Of a DNA stretch of 64,000 bases, positions 1-13,259 are shown in pieces (position 1 is the stretch's first letter; every line of letters starts with the position of its first letter). Made by a program: the position numbers and the translations under genes. Where the stretch lies: assembly GCF_000002995.4 (NCBI RefSeq), contig NW_025062476.1, forward strand, positions 11,654,501 to 11,718,500, written 5' to 3'. The notes beneath the pieces were generated by a model. That model made no database searches. It saw only the letters and a list, made by a program, of their open reading frames with translations, and had not been told where the DNA came from. This DNA is from Brugia malayi. Taxonomy: Eukaryota > Nematoda > Chromadorea > Rhabditida > Onchocercidae.

Positions 1-183
1 TCTTTTTATATTAATATCAATTGACTTTTTTTTTTTTATAGGAAATCTAAATTAATTAAATATTTTAGTCGACTTTTTGGTTTCTTTTTTCTTTTGTCTA
101 AAACTTAATAAATAATCAGTTAATATTTAATTAATTAATAATTTAATAAAATACTAATAATTATCTCTTTTAATAAATTTTAG

Positions 184-3100
184 CTATCAATGTTTGAAGA
201 AATACAACGGTTCGGTGCAAATGTGTTCAGTTGGATGTATTCATAAAGGAATGCATTATAAAATTGGTGATCAATGGGCTGTTAGTTTTATTTTTCATTT
301 TTTTTTTTCTATTCAAAAAATATGAATAACATTTAAAAAAAAAAAAAGAATTTTAAAAATATTTTTTTATAAAATTTAATTAATAATAAATTGTCGGCAA
401 TTTTTTAAGCTATGTTTTAAAAAAATTTATTCATTTTTCTATTTATTAGTTCAATTTTTCACTAATTTAAATATCATTCATTAGAAATTACACAAACTAA
501 TTAATAAATATTAATTAATTTCATTTGATTTATTTTTGATTAGTAGTAAGTTCTTAACATTGAGAGTTTAATTAATAACAAATTACTAGCAATTAGCGCT
601 CTTAGCGATTTTTAACAATTAACACTTATAGTAGTTCTAGCAATTGAGTAATGTCTTTTTTTAAAAAAAAAAAAAAACTTTATTTTTTATTAATATATTT
701 TTAAGTTAATAAATTTTAATTCATTTATTTATTTAGAGTTATATTTTACACCATTTCTTACATGATACACTTAAAATTTTTAGTACCAGAATTCAATTAT
801 AATTAATTCAATTAAAATTAAAAATTGGGCATAAATTTGCATAGCAATTATGCTTTAGTTTTTGATATAAATTATTTTTTGGTGTAAATTAATTAACACA
901 TATTTAATTTTATTTCAATTTAAAACCATTTTCATCCCATATTTTTGAAAATTTTTCCTTTAAACACTTACCAGATTATATTTGCACTTTTTAAAATGTT
1001 TATTAGAAGAAATGAATTCATTTCATTTATCACACAGTTGAAATCAATAATGATTTCTTATCAAAATATCATATCAAATGAACATTCAATGAATGATTTT
1101 TGTATTTTGGTTTTTTTTTTTTTTTTTTTTTTTTTGCGATAAAATGAATTACTTTATGTTTTTCGTTTTTCTTTCTCTTTTTTTTTTAAAAAAAAAAGAG
1201 AAACTTAATATTTCGGAAGAGATTAAAACGATCAGTTGAACAGGTTGTGTTATTTGATTTAAATTAATCAAAGTCATTTAATTTTATCTAAAAAAAATTT
1301 TCATTTGATGTTTATTTATAATTAATCCAAATAATGAAGTGTAAAAAAGAAAATGAAATAAATCACTTTGCACTTTTGATTTTTTCCATTTGACATTAAT
1401 TTGACCTTTTTGTGAGCAATGATTGAAAGCGCAATGATTTGACACAGTTGACATGAGCGCACTGTGTAAATCTTTACTTCCTTTTCCGCCTTCATTTGGT
1501 TTTACTATTTTCATTTCACATTTCAAAAAACAAAACAAAACAAAAAACAAAACAAAAAGCACCCAACGAAACATAAATATTAGCTAAATTATGCTTACTT
1601 GTCGTTTTTTTATAGCCATATGACATATTTTATCAGATTAATTCCAAATCAAATTTATTATGTTCTTTTTTTCTTTTTTTTTTTAAATTTATTATCTTTT
1701 AGAAACATAATTATATGTTCCATTCACTTTTTTTTAAATACATTCCTTAGGTGCATAATTTAAGAAATTATTAAAATTTTATTTAGGAAATTATATTGAT
1801 TTTCCTCTTTAATATAACTATTTAAAAAAAAAAAATTAACAATTCTTTTCTTATCTATGACGAATAGATTAATTGAAATTTTACATTAAAAAACTAGGAT
1901 ATAATAATTAATTAATTAGAATAGATTGTTTCAAACACAAAATTGAAATAAAGAAATATTAATTCCATTTAAAAATTCGTTCTAAATTATTTGCATAGAT
2001 ATCTATGTGTATCTCTATTATGATATTACATTTAATTTCAAAAAAGAAAGAAAAATTAGGAACAGATTGAATTTAATCAAAATTAAACCATCAATTTCAT
2101 CCTTTTTTTTTTCGCAATCAATTTTTTTAATATTTAAATTTTTTAAATAAATCTTTAATATTTTTCCATTTTCAATGATAATAATTTAGCATAAGTGGAA
2201 GAGAAAAATTTTTATCACTTTTGGTTATTGCTTGAAATCAATAAATTATCATAAATATTACTGGTATTTCAAACATTATAACTACTACTAATCTAATCAA
2301 ATAAAATAACCAATCAATCAACTGATCAATCAATTATTTGTATCATCGCATTGTAATATTGCAAATATTAAAAATGCCTACTGAACGAGAAATTCATTTT
2401 TTTTTTTTTTTTTTTAAATTTTACTTTCCATAGGAAATTAATAAATATATTATAGACATTGCATTCATTCTGTAATGAATTAATTACTTAAGTATTTTGT
2501 TGTTAGTGCAATATTAGCTCTCTTATTTGATCAACAAATCGATTATTTTTTTATTTGTAACAATTAAAATACTACCATTTTACATTTGCTCGACAAAAAA
2601 CACTGCTGAGCAATTAATATAAAAACATTCATCATTTTTATTATCATAATTTCTTATTATCAAAATTTTGAATTTAAAATGATTCCACTTTTTTTTTTTT
2701 TTTTTTGAATTTACAGCTTACTAATTATTGAAATTGCAAGCAGTAAATCGAACTCAAATCTCTGCTATCATTATTATCAATTATTCTATATTGTTGTTAT
2801 TATATATTATTACCATTGTTATCATTATTATCATTAATTATCATTATTATTACTATTATTATCATAAATTTGGATTTAAAATTCGATAATAATACGAAAC
2901 ATTTAATGGATTATTTAATGATCACTGCCTATAATTCAGAAGATCATCAAAATTTCAATATCTGTAAATGAATTTCTCATTTATTCATCAATTATCCCTT
3001 TTGTTCCAAAATTACTTCGATTTTCATTTTTACGTTTTATTCGTTAAAATTCAGAAATTTAAATTCAAAATAATTCACAAAAATTGATTTACATTAGAAT

Positions 3101-6100
3101 TTTCCCTGTCATATTTGATGAAAACAAATATACGTGTATACATATTTCTCCCACACGTGCCTAAACGTGCGTGTTTAGCATTTCTACGTATTTCCCATAC
3201 GTTTTTGCAAAAATTAAATCAAAAGATAAAAAAGCATTTCGTTGAAAATTAGAAATTTGTTTTTTTTTTTTTTTTATGTTATATTTTTTTTCGTTTTTAT
3301 ATTATATTTTTTTACGTCTTTATTTTGCCTTCTTTTTTAATTTCAGTCCTTTTAAAATTATTATTATGTTTGGAGGTTCAGTATTATCCGTCAATTGTAG
3401 TGATAGTTTGCTTATAATTTCAAATATTTGTAATTTCAAACCTTCAATTTGCTCTTTCATTAAGCAATTCGTAATACAAAGATTGTTATTTAGAGATATT
3501 TTTTTTTTCAATTTAAACAAATTAAGGATTAAATTAAAGTAATATTGAAATTTAACACTGTTATTATTATTTTCTTATTGCTTAATTTTATTATTATTAT
3601 TCAACATTTTTATTATAAACTTCTAATTATAATATTTAATCTAATATTTAACAAAATGTTTCATTTTTCTTTTTGTTTTTTATCCGTTATAATTTAATTT
3701 ATGATTAGTATTATTCAAAAATTAAATCTATTAATGATACAATTGCTTACAAAACTATTTAAAATTATATTTTCTGAATGCCATAGATAAAATGTAAAAG
3801 ATAAAAAGCCAAAACAAAAAAAAAAAAAAAAAAAAAAATTATTTTGTTCTATAAATTGTCATAAAATAAATGAGACAACAAATTCACTTTCTTCTATGTG
3901 ACAGTTTCAGTTATACCGGAAGAACCGGTATTACTTTTTTTTTCCGGTGCAGTAATAAATTTCAAGTTGAAAGTTGTTGTGATTTTAGTTTCGAGTAATG
4001 TTCATAACTTTTTTGCACGTATTTAATAAAAGTGCAGTTAGGTGCAAATTCAAAAACAGAAAAGGTGAAAAGTGAGGAATATTTAGCAGTGAAAATGTGA
4101 ACTCTTGCAGAACGACAAATAAAATTTTAAAATAAAAAAAAAATTTGTTAACATAAGTGACAATGGATTAAATATGATATGTAAGGGTCAATCAATTTTA
4201 TGGTTTAAAAAAAAATTAAAAGTTAAAATCGATCATATCAATATGAATGATTACTTTTGCATATATATTTAAATATTCTCTATATAAATAAATTCGAATA
4301 AATTATTTTAAATTAAATTCTAGGTAACTGCTTTACTCTTTTCCATTTATTAATTTTCAATGTTAAGTAATGTTTTGCATCGTAATTGTATTAATTTGGT
4401 GACTTTTTTTTTATTGAAGAAAGCAATTAAAACTTTTTTTGATGACAATGTTTAAAAATATTTTTTTTTTTTAAATTGCTTTTACAAGTTATTCAATTTT
4501 TTTGAAATATTTATAAAAGTGAAATTTTTTTTGAACTTTTCATTGGAAGAAAATAAAATTTTAAAGAACAAAAAATTTGTGTAAACTTACTGATTTCTTG
4601 ATGATATTAGCAATCAAGCAAGTTAAATGAGGTCAAAAAATGACCTTTACGGATAGTTAAAATATATATTAGTGAGTGACCAGTAATAAAATAAAATAGT
4701 GACTTAAATTTTTTGATTCCATGAAATAGTTGACCTTTCGCAATAAAAATTTATGAAAATTAAGAAAAAAATTCGACGTTAAGAAATTCAAAGAAAAAAA
4801 AAAATTCAAATATCATTGAGATATTATTATTTCGGTAATGATTTTAAAAATTTTTTGAAACTTTTTTTTTTGAAAAAACGATAAAAACATTTTGGATAAT
4901 TTTATTTGCAAAATAAATTGTGATGAAAGAAAATTAGCAAAAAAAGTTTTTTTTTTTTTTTAAATTTTTCAGTTAATGGCAGATTTGAACTATAAAATTA
5001 ATGTATCAGCTTAGTTGTACTTTTCCCTTTTTTTTAAAAAAAATTGATAAATTGAATTGTACACTTAACCTTTTATATTCCTTTTTGTTAACAAAAAAAA
5101 AAAAAGTCTAAAAATTTTTTGATAAATTAATTTACTTATAAAATAACACTTTGTTTCCTTTTTTTTTTCCATTTAATGAAATAAAAACAAATAATTTACT
5201 TATTTAAATTTTAGGATGGTGATTTTATTTACTACTGCAAAACCAAAAATGGTCGTTGTCAGAAGATTTGTGTAGGATGTCATTTCAAAGATAAATTACT
5301 TTATGATGGTGATCGTTATCAAAAAGATGATACGGTGTTTATGTGTGAGGTACGACCGGATAAATACCGGCATAAACCGGTTGGTTGCGTTGTACGTGAT
5401 GCAAAGGGTGAAACGGTTGAAAGAGTTGTCGGATGTAAATGGTATGATTTTATTTCTTTTCTTTACTTTTTCCTTTTTATTCCATTTTTTTTCTTTTGCT
5501 AAAAAAAATTTTTGAATAGAGTAATTTTAGAAATTACTTAGAAAGAAATTAAATGGTAAAAGTTTTTAGTTGATTAGAGAGGAACTTTTAATGATAAATA
5601 CAAAATAAATTTTTTGATTTTTTTTTTTTTTTTTTGTCAATAAATATTCTGTTTTGTAACTTTTTTTCAAATAAAATTTAATTTAACAAGAATGAAATTT
5701 TTAACAGTTAGTCTTTTTTTTTCGTCTTTGTTGATTTCATTTTTTTTTTTTTTTTTTTTAAACAAAAACAAAATTTTAAAAAGTCAATTTAAGAAAACAA
5801 AAAGAAAAAAGAGAAAACAATAAATGAAAGTGGAGGAAAAATATTATATTGGGTACAATTAAGTTTTAAAAAAAGTAATGTTTTCGAAAAATGATAATTT
5901 GTTTTTATCAGGTAAATCATAAGAATTATATATACTTAATAACAAAACAAAATAAAAATAATAGTAATGTATTTATTAATGATATGTTAATAAAATTAAT
6001 TTGGTGCTCTTTCATTTTTTTAATTAATTAATTAATTAAGCAAATCATTTGATAAAACAGGTATCAACAAACGAAGAAATCAAAAGTGGAACAAATTTGT

Positions 6101-6739
6101 GTGCTTGAAAATGGTAAAGCTGTGGTGAAAACATTAGGATGTATTTTTGTTCATAAAGGATATAATACATTATTTTTAAAACCTGGCACTTATACAATTT
6201 GGAATCAACAAATTGATGGTTTAGCAATTGGTGTTATTTGCAGGGTTTGTTTTCATTTTTTTTTTTTTGATGACTTAATTAAAAATTTTATGCTAGAAAT
6301 ATTTTTATTTTCGTTTTTTATTAATGTAAATTATTTAGCTAAATTTATGCAATTACTAAATTTTACAGTTTAATTAATTATTTGTGGAAAATAAATTTAA
6401 AAAAGTACAATTGTGAAAATTTTTTTTTTTGGATAAAAAGAAAAATGAATCTTTTTTTTTGTTGTTGTCCTTTGTCTTTTGTTAAGTTTATCAAATTCAG
6501 AGTAGAAAATATAATCAAAATGATATATTTACATTATTTATTTAATTATTTATATATTTCACTTAATATATCATTCATTTAATTATTTAAGTACATAATT
6601 AATTATTCCTAAATTTTAAAAAATTTTCTTTTTATTACAGCAACCAAAGAATGATGGTATGCCAAGCTTAGAAACATTCAAAATTGAAGATATCATTTAT
6701 AAAGTGAATGGATTACGATATGATCAACCACGTGGTTGA
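184..6739 (+). CDS. Cys-rich secreted protein with repeated fibronectin-I-like domains, 3' part (5' exons outside window)
   Basis: Four exons join in phase: 184-280, 5215-5441, 6061-6244 and 6641-6739 (stop TGA). The first visible exon starts inside a codon after an AG acceptor, so the start lies upstream of the window. The visible protein is about 169 residues. It carries repeated units of about 60 residues with a WYQ start, paired Cys spaced as C-x3-GC, then HKG and a GD/GT turn (YQCLKKYNGSVQMCSVGC, then ICVGC, then YQQTKKSKVEQICV). The spacing resembles the nematode MIG-18-like fibronectin type I module found in secreted matrix proteins that act in cell migration; that family call is from memory and tentative. 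The C-terminal tail after the last repeat is short. The first visible intron (281-5214) is 4.9 kb, far longer than the others. A poly(A) signal AATAAA lies at 6954-6959. The exons are well supported; the function is inferred. Confidence 0.78.
281..5214 (+). other. Long AT-rich intron of the first gene
   Basis: This 4.9-kb intron has a GTTAGT donor and a TTTTAG acceptor. It holds homopolymer T/A runs, ATT-type triplet stretches near 2760-2860, and a short perfect hairpin at 3913-3931 (arms ATACCGG/CCGGTAT). I found no open frame with splice signals or protein-like composition, so no nested gene is claimed. Confidence 0.6.
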
Positions 6740-8831
6740 CAAAAAAATTGATCGATTAATAGAAAATAATTTTCACATATTTTTGTAAATTAATTAACTT
6801 TTGTAAAATTTCTTTTTCAACATATTGTTTATAAAAAATTATTTAAAATAATATCATACAAATTAACAAATCATTTATTGTCAAAAAAAAAAAAAAAAAA
6901 AAAAAGGAAAAGTAAAACTGAAATTAGAAAAAAAAAAAAAATTTACTATTATAAATAAAATACATTCATTCATATGTTAAATTCGTCTACAATTTTAATA
7001 TTTTGTTTTTTTTTTTTTCTTTTCTTCCTTCTATACCTTTTAAATATTTTCTTTTCACAGAAAATTAAAAATTAACAATAAAACAAAAGCATTCATAGTA
7101 TTATTATTTTTTTTTTTTCAAAAAAAAAAAACGAAAGCAAAAATTATACATATAAAAAATTGAATTAAAAATCAAATATTTTGCCAAAATATTTTTGCTC
7201 CATTATGTTAAATATATTTTGTGTGTGTATCTATGCATATGTGAATTAATTAGCAAAATCTTTGAATTAAAAAAAAAGTTCAAATAAAAATTGTATTTTT
7301 TTTTTTTGTATTTTACACAATATTTCCTACATTTTTTATCATTGTATCATCAATACTATTATTTTTTTTTTTCGTTGTTAATTATGAGTAAATTAAGGAA
7401 AAGTAATTAATCAATTTAAGAATAATCAATCAAATAATTTATGGAATGAAATCATTGGACATATTTGATTATTGAATTATTATGAAAATTACGAATACGA
7501 AATTAAATTACATTTCCTTGACATTCGCCAAAATTTATTTGCGATCGAATATTTTTGACCACAATCGATAATCATTGATAAAAAAAATAAACAATTTTAT
7601 CATCAATCATTTTGCAAAATACATAATAATGTGTACTAATTAGAAAATATATACGCAATTAATTCTATTATGTAAAAGTTTTTGATTAAAATTGATTGAA
7701 TTAACGAATTAAATTAATAAAACTTTAATTCATTTAATTATAAAAATCCGTTTTCTCTTTTTTTTTCCCCTTATTTTTGAGATTTATCTTTTTGGTTCTA
7801 TTAATTACACATACATTTTTCAAAAAAATAAGTACATTTTTCCTACAAAAAAAATTAATGACATATATATAAATGAGTTTAATTTACTTATCAAAAAAAA
7901 AATCTTACTGTCATTTTATTTCAAATTTTTTTTAACTCTGATAATTTCATAAAAGATTAGATTAGGTCAAATATGATACAATTCAAGACTCATAAAGGGT
8001 CATGATAATAGATCATAAAAAGAGCTTGGTCATTTTATTGCAGTCCACAAAAATAATTCAAAAACTTTTGCAAAACACTAGCGAATATTTGAAGATTTAT
8101 AGCATAGACAGTAGTGATCGGTCATTCGAAATTAACAATGACCAATTAAAATTAACAATGTCACCGATACTAATCGTATATTATAGAAGAAAATGTTAAA
8201 AAAATTAGACATTAATCATTCCACTAAGATTTGGTTAATTTGAAGTATATTGGATAGATAAAAAAGTTTGATAAGTAATTATCCGATGAGCTGACTGATA
8301 AGCATAAATTGCCACTTTTAGCTTTCATCTTTTTTTGTTATTCTTGTGCTAAGATAATAAATTATTTAATGAAATTATATCACTACCAGAACAAATTGCT
8401 ATAATTATCTAAATTAATTAATTTGAAGTAAATAAGTAAAGAAATTAAAAGTTAAACCTTGATTAAAAAAAATAAAAAACAACTATGAGTATAATTTAAT
8501 AACCGATAAAATAATCCTAATTTTTCATTATAACTTTATTTCATTCTATTTGATGAGTAACTATATGACTAATTAAACTAATTAAGAACTCTTCTGTTAG
8601 TTTTTTTTTTAGTTAGATTGAAAGAAAAGTGCCATGTTTATAAGATAGATGTAACAAAGTTTGGCATATTTCAATACTACTTTTTTGAATTTAATTGCTT
8701 GATTAATTGACAATGACGTCGAAATTGAGGGAAAACTGAGATAGTTGAGATATTTATTAATAAATATTAAGGAATTCAATTGTAAATTTGTTTATTGAAT
8801 TTTCGTAGCGGTAGTGAAAATTATTGAATGA
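6740..8831. other. Convergent intergenic region, 3' UTRs
   Basis: This lies between the ends of two convergent genes. It holds the presumed 3' UTR of the upstream plus-strand gene, with AATAAA at 6954-6959 and A-rich stretches, and the presumed 3' UTR of the minus-strand gene ending at 8832. Nothing else is recognisable. Confidence 0.6.
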
Positions 8832-11800
8832 TCAAATATAGGATGAAGTTGAACTTCCTCCAATTAAATTGATGTAATCAATCACAAAACTAAGCATTCC
8901 ATTAACTGATGGAAAACTGCTAATTTTCTTATCACCGTATTGCTTTAAATTAATTTCTTTTAACTTTGAATTATCATCACTTTCACCATAATTGACAAAA
9001 ATGCGACATTTATGAAGGCTTTGTCTAAAATATCATTTTTAAATTTTAATTCAAAACTTGAACAGCTGATAAAACAAAGGATAAAAAGTAATAATTTTGA
9101 ATTCTTGAAATTTATAATACTAAACATCAATAGCAGTGTAATTAGTTTATCGTGAATATTAAATATTTGTCTAGATAATTTGTGAAAGCATAGTCATAAT
9201 TTTAAATAATCATAATTTAAAAATTAATTAATTAATACAATTAGTGTGGAAAACGATTTAATGAAATAAAATAAAATATAAACCCATAGCCAGCAATCCA
9301 CTGCAATGTGCTACGTAGCGATTCGGTAGAGCCAATTTCATTGATAGAACAACGACGAGAAATTGTTCCTATTGGACCTTTCTCGAGAATGAGCACTTTA
9401 ACTGATATTAACTCTTTCAAATCTCTTTTCGCTCCCATCCGTTTGTTTACTGGTGAAGTTTGAGTTGTAGATGATAACTTCTTCAGACAAAAATGATAAA
9501 TGATTATTTCATCTTCCATATTATAAAAAAAAAAATGGTGGTATTCCTGAATTATCTAACTAAGATATTAGAAATTCTTAAAATTTTAATGTTCACTGGA
9601 TATTACATTTTAAATATTCTTTAAGTTTAATTCGATAATATCAAAATCAAAAGATAAATGTTTTTTTCTCTCTTTTTTTATCGTTTTGATACAATATTCT
9701 ATAAAAATTGAAAAATTTCAATATAATACCATAGCTTCCTGCAATCGTTTTCTATTGTTACTATTATTTCTGTGACCTGTTGCAATGATTTCGTCAATTT
9801 TACGTTTATTAATAATATTTTGAAAATATTTATGACGTTGAATTGGATCTGGACAAAGTGCTGCTAAATCACTTGCAAAACATTCTCGATTACAACATCC
9901 TGGAGTACCTGAAAACTTTTCAAAAATTTCTTTACCTCAATTATTTTTATTCCTTTTTTTTTTTTTTTTTTTGAAAATTGTTGTTTCAATTAATTAATAC
10001 TGCTGCATTCATCGTTTCTGTTTTTGTTTTTTTTTTTCTCAATTTTAGGAATATATATAAGGCACATTACAATTCAAATTTATCATAGTTATCATTTGCA
10101 ACTTATATAGTGAAATATTTCAAAGTTAGTAAAAAAAAAAAAAAAAAAAAACCAAAATTAATTGAAATATTCCAAAATTAATAATAATATTCTTATCTCA
10201 ACTATTCATCAAAATTTTACCATCAATATTTTTAACCATTGGTGCATTAATGGTACAAAAACGACAGATTGCGTGTTCACAACGTCCATGCACCCAAAGT
10301 TCTTTTACGGATCGCATTTTTCCACACGGTCCATCACAGGAACGGATTTCTTCACCTGTTGATGTTGTTGTTGGAGCTATAATAATTGAAAATATATTTA
10401 ATTTCGTCATTGTCATTTAATATTTTTTTAAAGATAAATAAAAAGAGCACAAATTTTGATGATAAAAATAGATAAAATGATTGATACATACCTATTTCAA
10501 CGCTTGTTTCTAAACTTTGCAACGGTCGTTCTTGTTTTAATTCATTTTGTTGTATTACTATAATTAGATTCACATATATACTATTTATAAAATTATTAAA
10601 TTTGAGTTATGCAAATTTTGATAAATGACAAATGGGATATTACTGTTAGTTGGGAAGAAATGCTTAATGTTTTAACAGTTTACAGTTAACGCTGACAAAA
10701 GGAAAGATATAAAAAAAGGATCATTATGGATCACATTGTTATTGATTGATGAATAATATTTTTAAAAAGAAGACAATCTTTTTCGTTTTAGAATTTATTT
10801 TTAAAAAGTAATATGAAAGTGAATCAAAATTAAATCAAGATATAATTGGATCAATGCAATATGATCGATTTATATTCTAAAGCAACCACTTTTTACTAAA
10901 GAGAGCTATTATCAATTTTCTTTCCAATTAATCGATAATTTAATACTTATTCGGCCTACTCATTAACAGATTTAGCAGTAGGAATATCTAAGTAACAAGA
11001 GTATATCTAACAACGAAAGGATAAATCAATGCAAATACATTATTGATCTTAATTTTGCATACCATTTATCGGTGACTTTTCTGATTTGGAAATTACCATA
11101 TCACTACTGTCAGTGTCGATATGCGTTTTATCTTTATACCAATTCAATTGAAATGTATAAAATAGCTGTCTGAATAGATTTTTGGTTAAAATGCATATTT
11201 CTACAAATTATAATATAAAAAATTTCTTAGATGATTAGGAAAAAAAAAATGGAATTAATGTCGGAAATCTTAAAATTAAAAAGTTATAAAATAATTAAAA
11301 TTATGAAATTCAAAATTTTCTACGCAACAAACTACTTACTCCTTCTTTTCAGCTTTACAAGTTACTTTAATTGTACACAAATTTGGCTCAATTGGTTCAT
11401 GAAATTTCTCACGTATATATTCTGGTATAAAATGTTGTATATCATTTGTTAGCACTGAAAAAAGAAGATTTTTTAAAAGTATAAATTAGTAATTTGAGTA
11501 AATTTTTTGAGTAATTTGAATTATTACCAAATTGTTTCGAGTATACTGGACGTGCTCCTTCATCTAAATGTTCCGATGATAATGCATCTTTTGCTGATGA
11601 TCTATGCAAATGATTTCAAATTATTCATCAAGACAAAAATTCTTTTCCAACTATTTATTTTTAGGCTATGTGTGCTTGGCCATTTGCTTATTATTTATTT
11701 ATTTATTTTTTTTTTGAAAAATTAATTTTCAACAGTTTTTTTTATCGTAATTACTTCAATGTTTTCACGATATTTTTTTGAATTAATTTACAATTCTTCC

Positions 11801-11950
11801 TTCCTCTTATCAAAACAAAAAAAATGAAAGAAAAGATTAAATTTCGAATGCATCAATACTTAATAAATTAGCTTATCTATTTCTAATTTATTCGTACTTC
11901 CAGCAAAAATCGGATGATTGTAATGTAGAATATGATCCCATTGTAGCCAT
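8832..11950 (-). CDS. RING-like zinc-binding protein, 401 aa, complete
   Basis: Nine exons on the minus strand agree in phase throughout: 11898-11950 (ATG), 11528-11601, 11340-11454, 11063-11169, 10492-10557, 10221-10376, 9730-9908, 9284-9546 and 8832-9024 (TGA). They total 1206 nt. Around residues 152-200 a Cys/His cluster reads CDGPC, then CEHAIC-x2-C, then CC-x3-C after a Gly-rich turn. This fits a RING-type fold and suggests a ubiquitin ligase, but no partner is evident. The N-terminal 130 residues are Ser-rich and then acidic/basic. The C-terminal 190 residues have regular alternating hydrophobics like a compact alpha/beta domain. I do not recognise the family. One weak point is the 9284-9546 exon, whose phase-compatible acceptor puts an 11-T run inside the coding sequence; a second in-phase AG lies 9 nt upstream. 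There is no signal peptide or membrane segment. Confidence 0.82.
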
Positions 11951-13259
11951 TGATATATTAGTTGAAATAAATTTTGACAAATTTGTTTTCTAAGAAATGC
12001 CTTAAAATATGCAATAAAATGAAACGAACTCTGAATTTTTTAATGATGTCAAATTAATTAATTTTAATTAAATCAAAGTAAGTGAGAAATAATTGATTCT
12101 TTTTTTTTGATAAAGAAATATTCCGAATGACTTGAAGAACAAAGAACAACTAAGGCTTATATTACCAGCACTACTTTTGAGACAATTTCAACTGGAAGGA
12201 AAGAGCTAAAAATTAAAAGCAACCAACAAGCAACCGACTGTATGCAATAAATTATAAAAAATGTAGCAAAATCATTTAATTTATAGCGCAAAATTAACTA
12301 ATAAAACAGAAAATTCTCACCTGTAATAACTGTGCCATTATTGATTATACTTACTTCCCATCAATCCATTTCAAATTTATGATATCAGATTGAAAATTGT
12401 GTCTAATTTCTGAATATTCATAACAATTTGTGAAATATAAAAAGCAACACTTACAGCTACAGCCGTATATAGAAATAGAAATTATATAGAAATCGTTCGA
12501 TTAGTTCGAAATTTTGCATGAAGCCATATTTTCATCGGATATCACTTTTCCCCATGATGGTAACATAGTTTAGACAATCATGATAGAAAATTTTATAAAA
12601 ATATTACACTAAATGGTTATTAAGTGATAGAAGAATAAGTGATACGATTTACCCTTTTTCAATTCAATTTTTACAAAAATTACGAAAACTAATTTTACTC
12701 TTTGACTTGCGCAACGAAGCGATGAATTTTCCAGCATCACTTTTTAAAAATTGAGCAAAAAAGTTTATAAAAATATGCATTTCATCAGCATTATGTCAGC
12801 TATGTCAATCTTCTAGATAAAATATTACCTTAAAATGTTGCCAGTATATCACACCTGCAAAAAATCAGTTAATAAGTACATTGAAAAGGATTGAAAATTG
12901 AAATCATCCAGCTACTTTTTACAATTAATAATAAACATCACCAAAATTTTATTTAAATTAAAAAAAGAATTAAAATTATTAATCCGTTGACCTAAAATTA
13001 TAAACAGAAATTACTAACCATGTTGACATTATGCCTTCATCGAATATGAACCCCCTTCATCTGATTAATATGGTTTCTTAATCATGCAAATATTATGAAA
13101 ATATTATCTTCAAATGCTTCTCAAACGATAAAACGACCTACAGGTGACATCAATTAATCATGTCGTGATTTTTCAATACAAAAAATGAATTTCACCAACT
13201 GATTAATACACATTGGCGATTTAAAGATTCAATTCCCATCATTTCATTACATCATAACA
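11951..13259. other. Intergenic, upstream flank of the RING-like gene
   Basis: Ordinary AT-rich DNA with no open frame bearing splice signals. It should include the promoter of the minus-strand gene starting at 11950, but I see no distinct motif. Confidence 0.5.
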
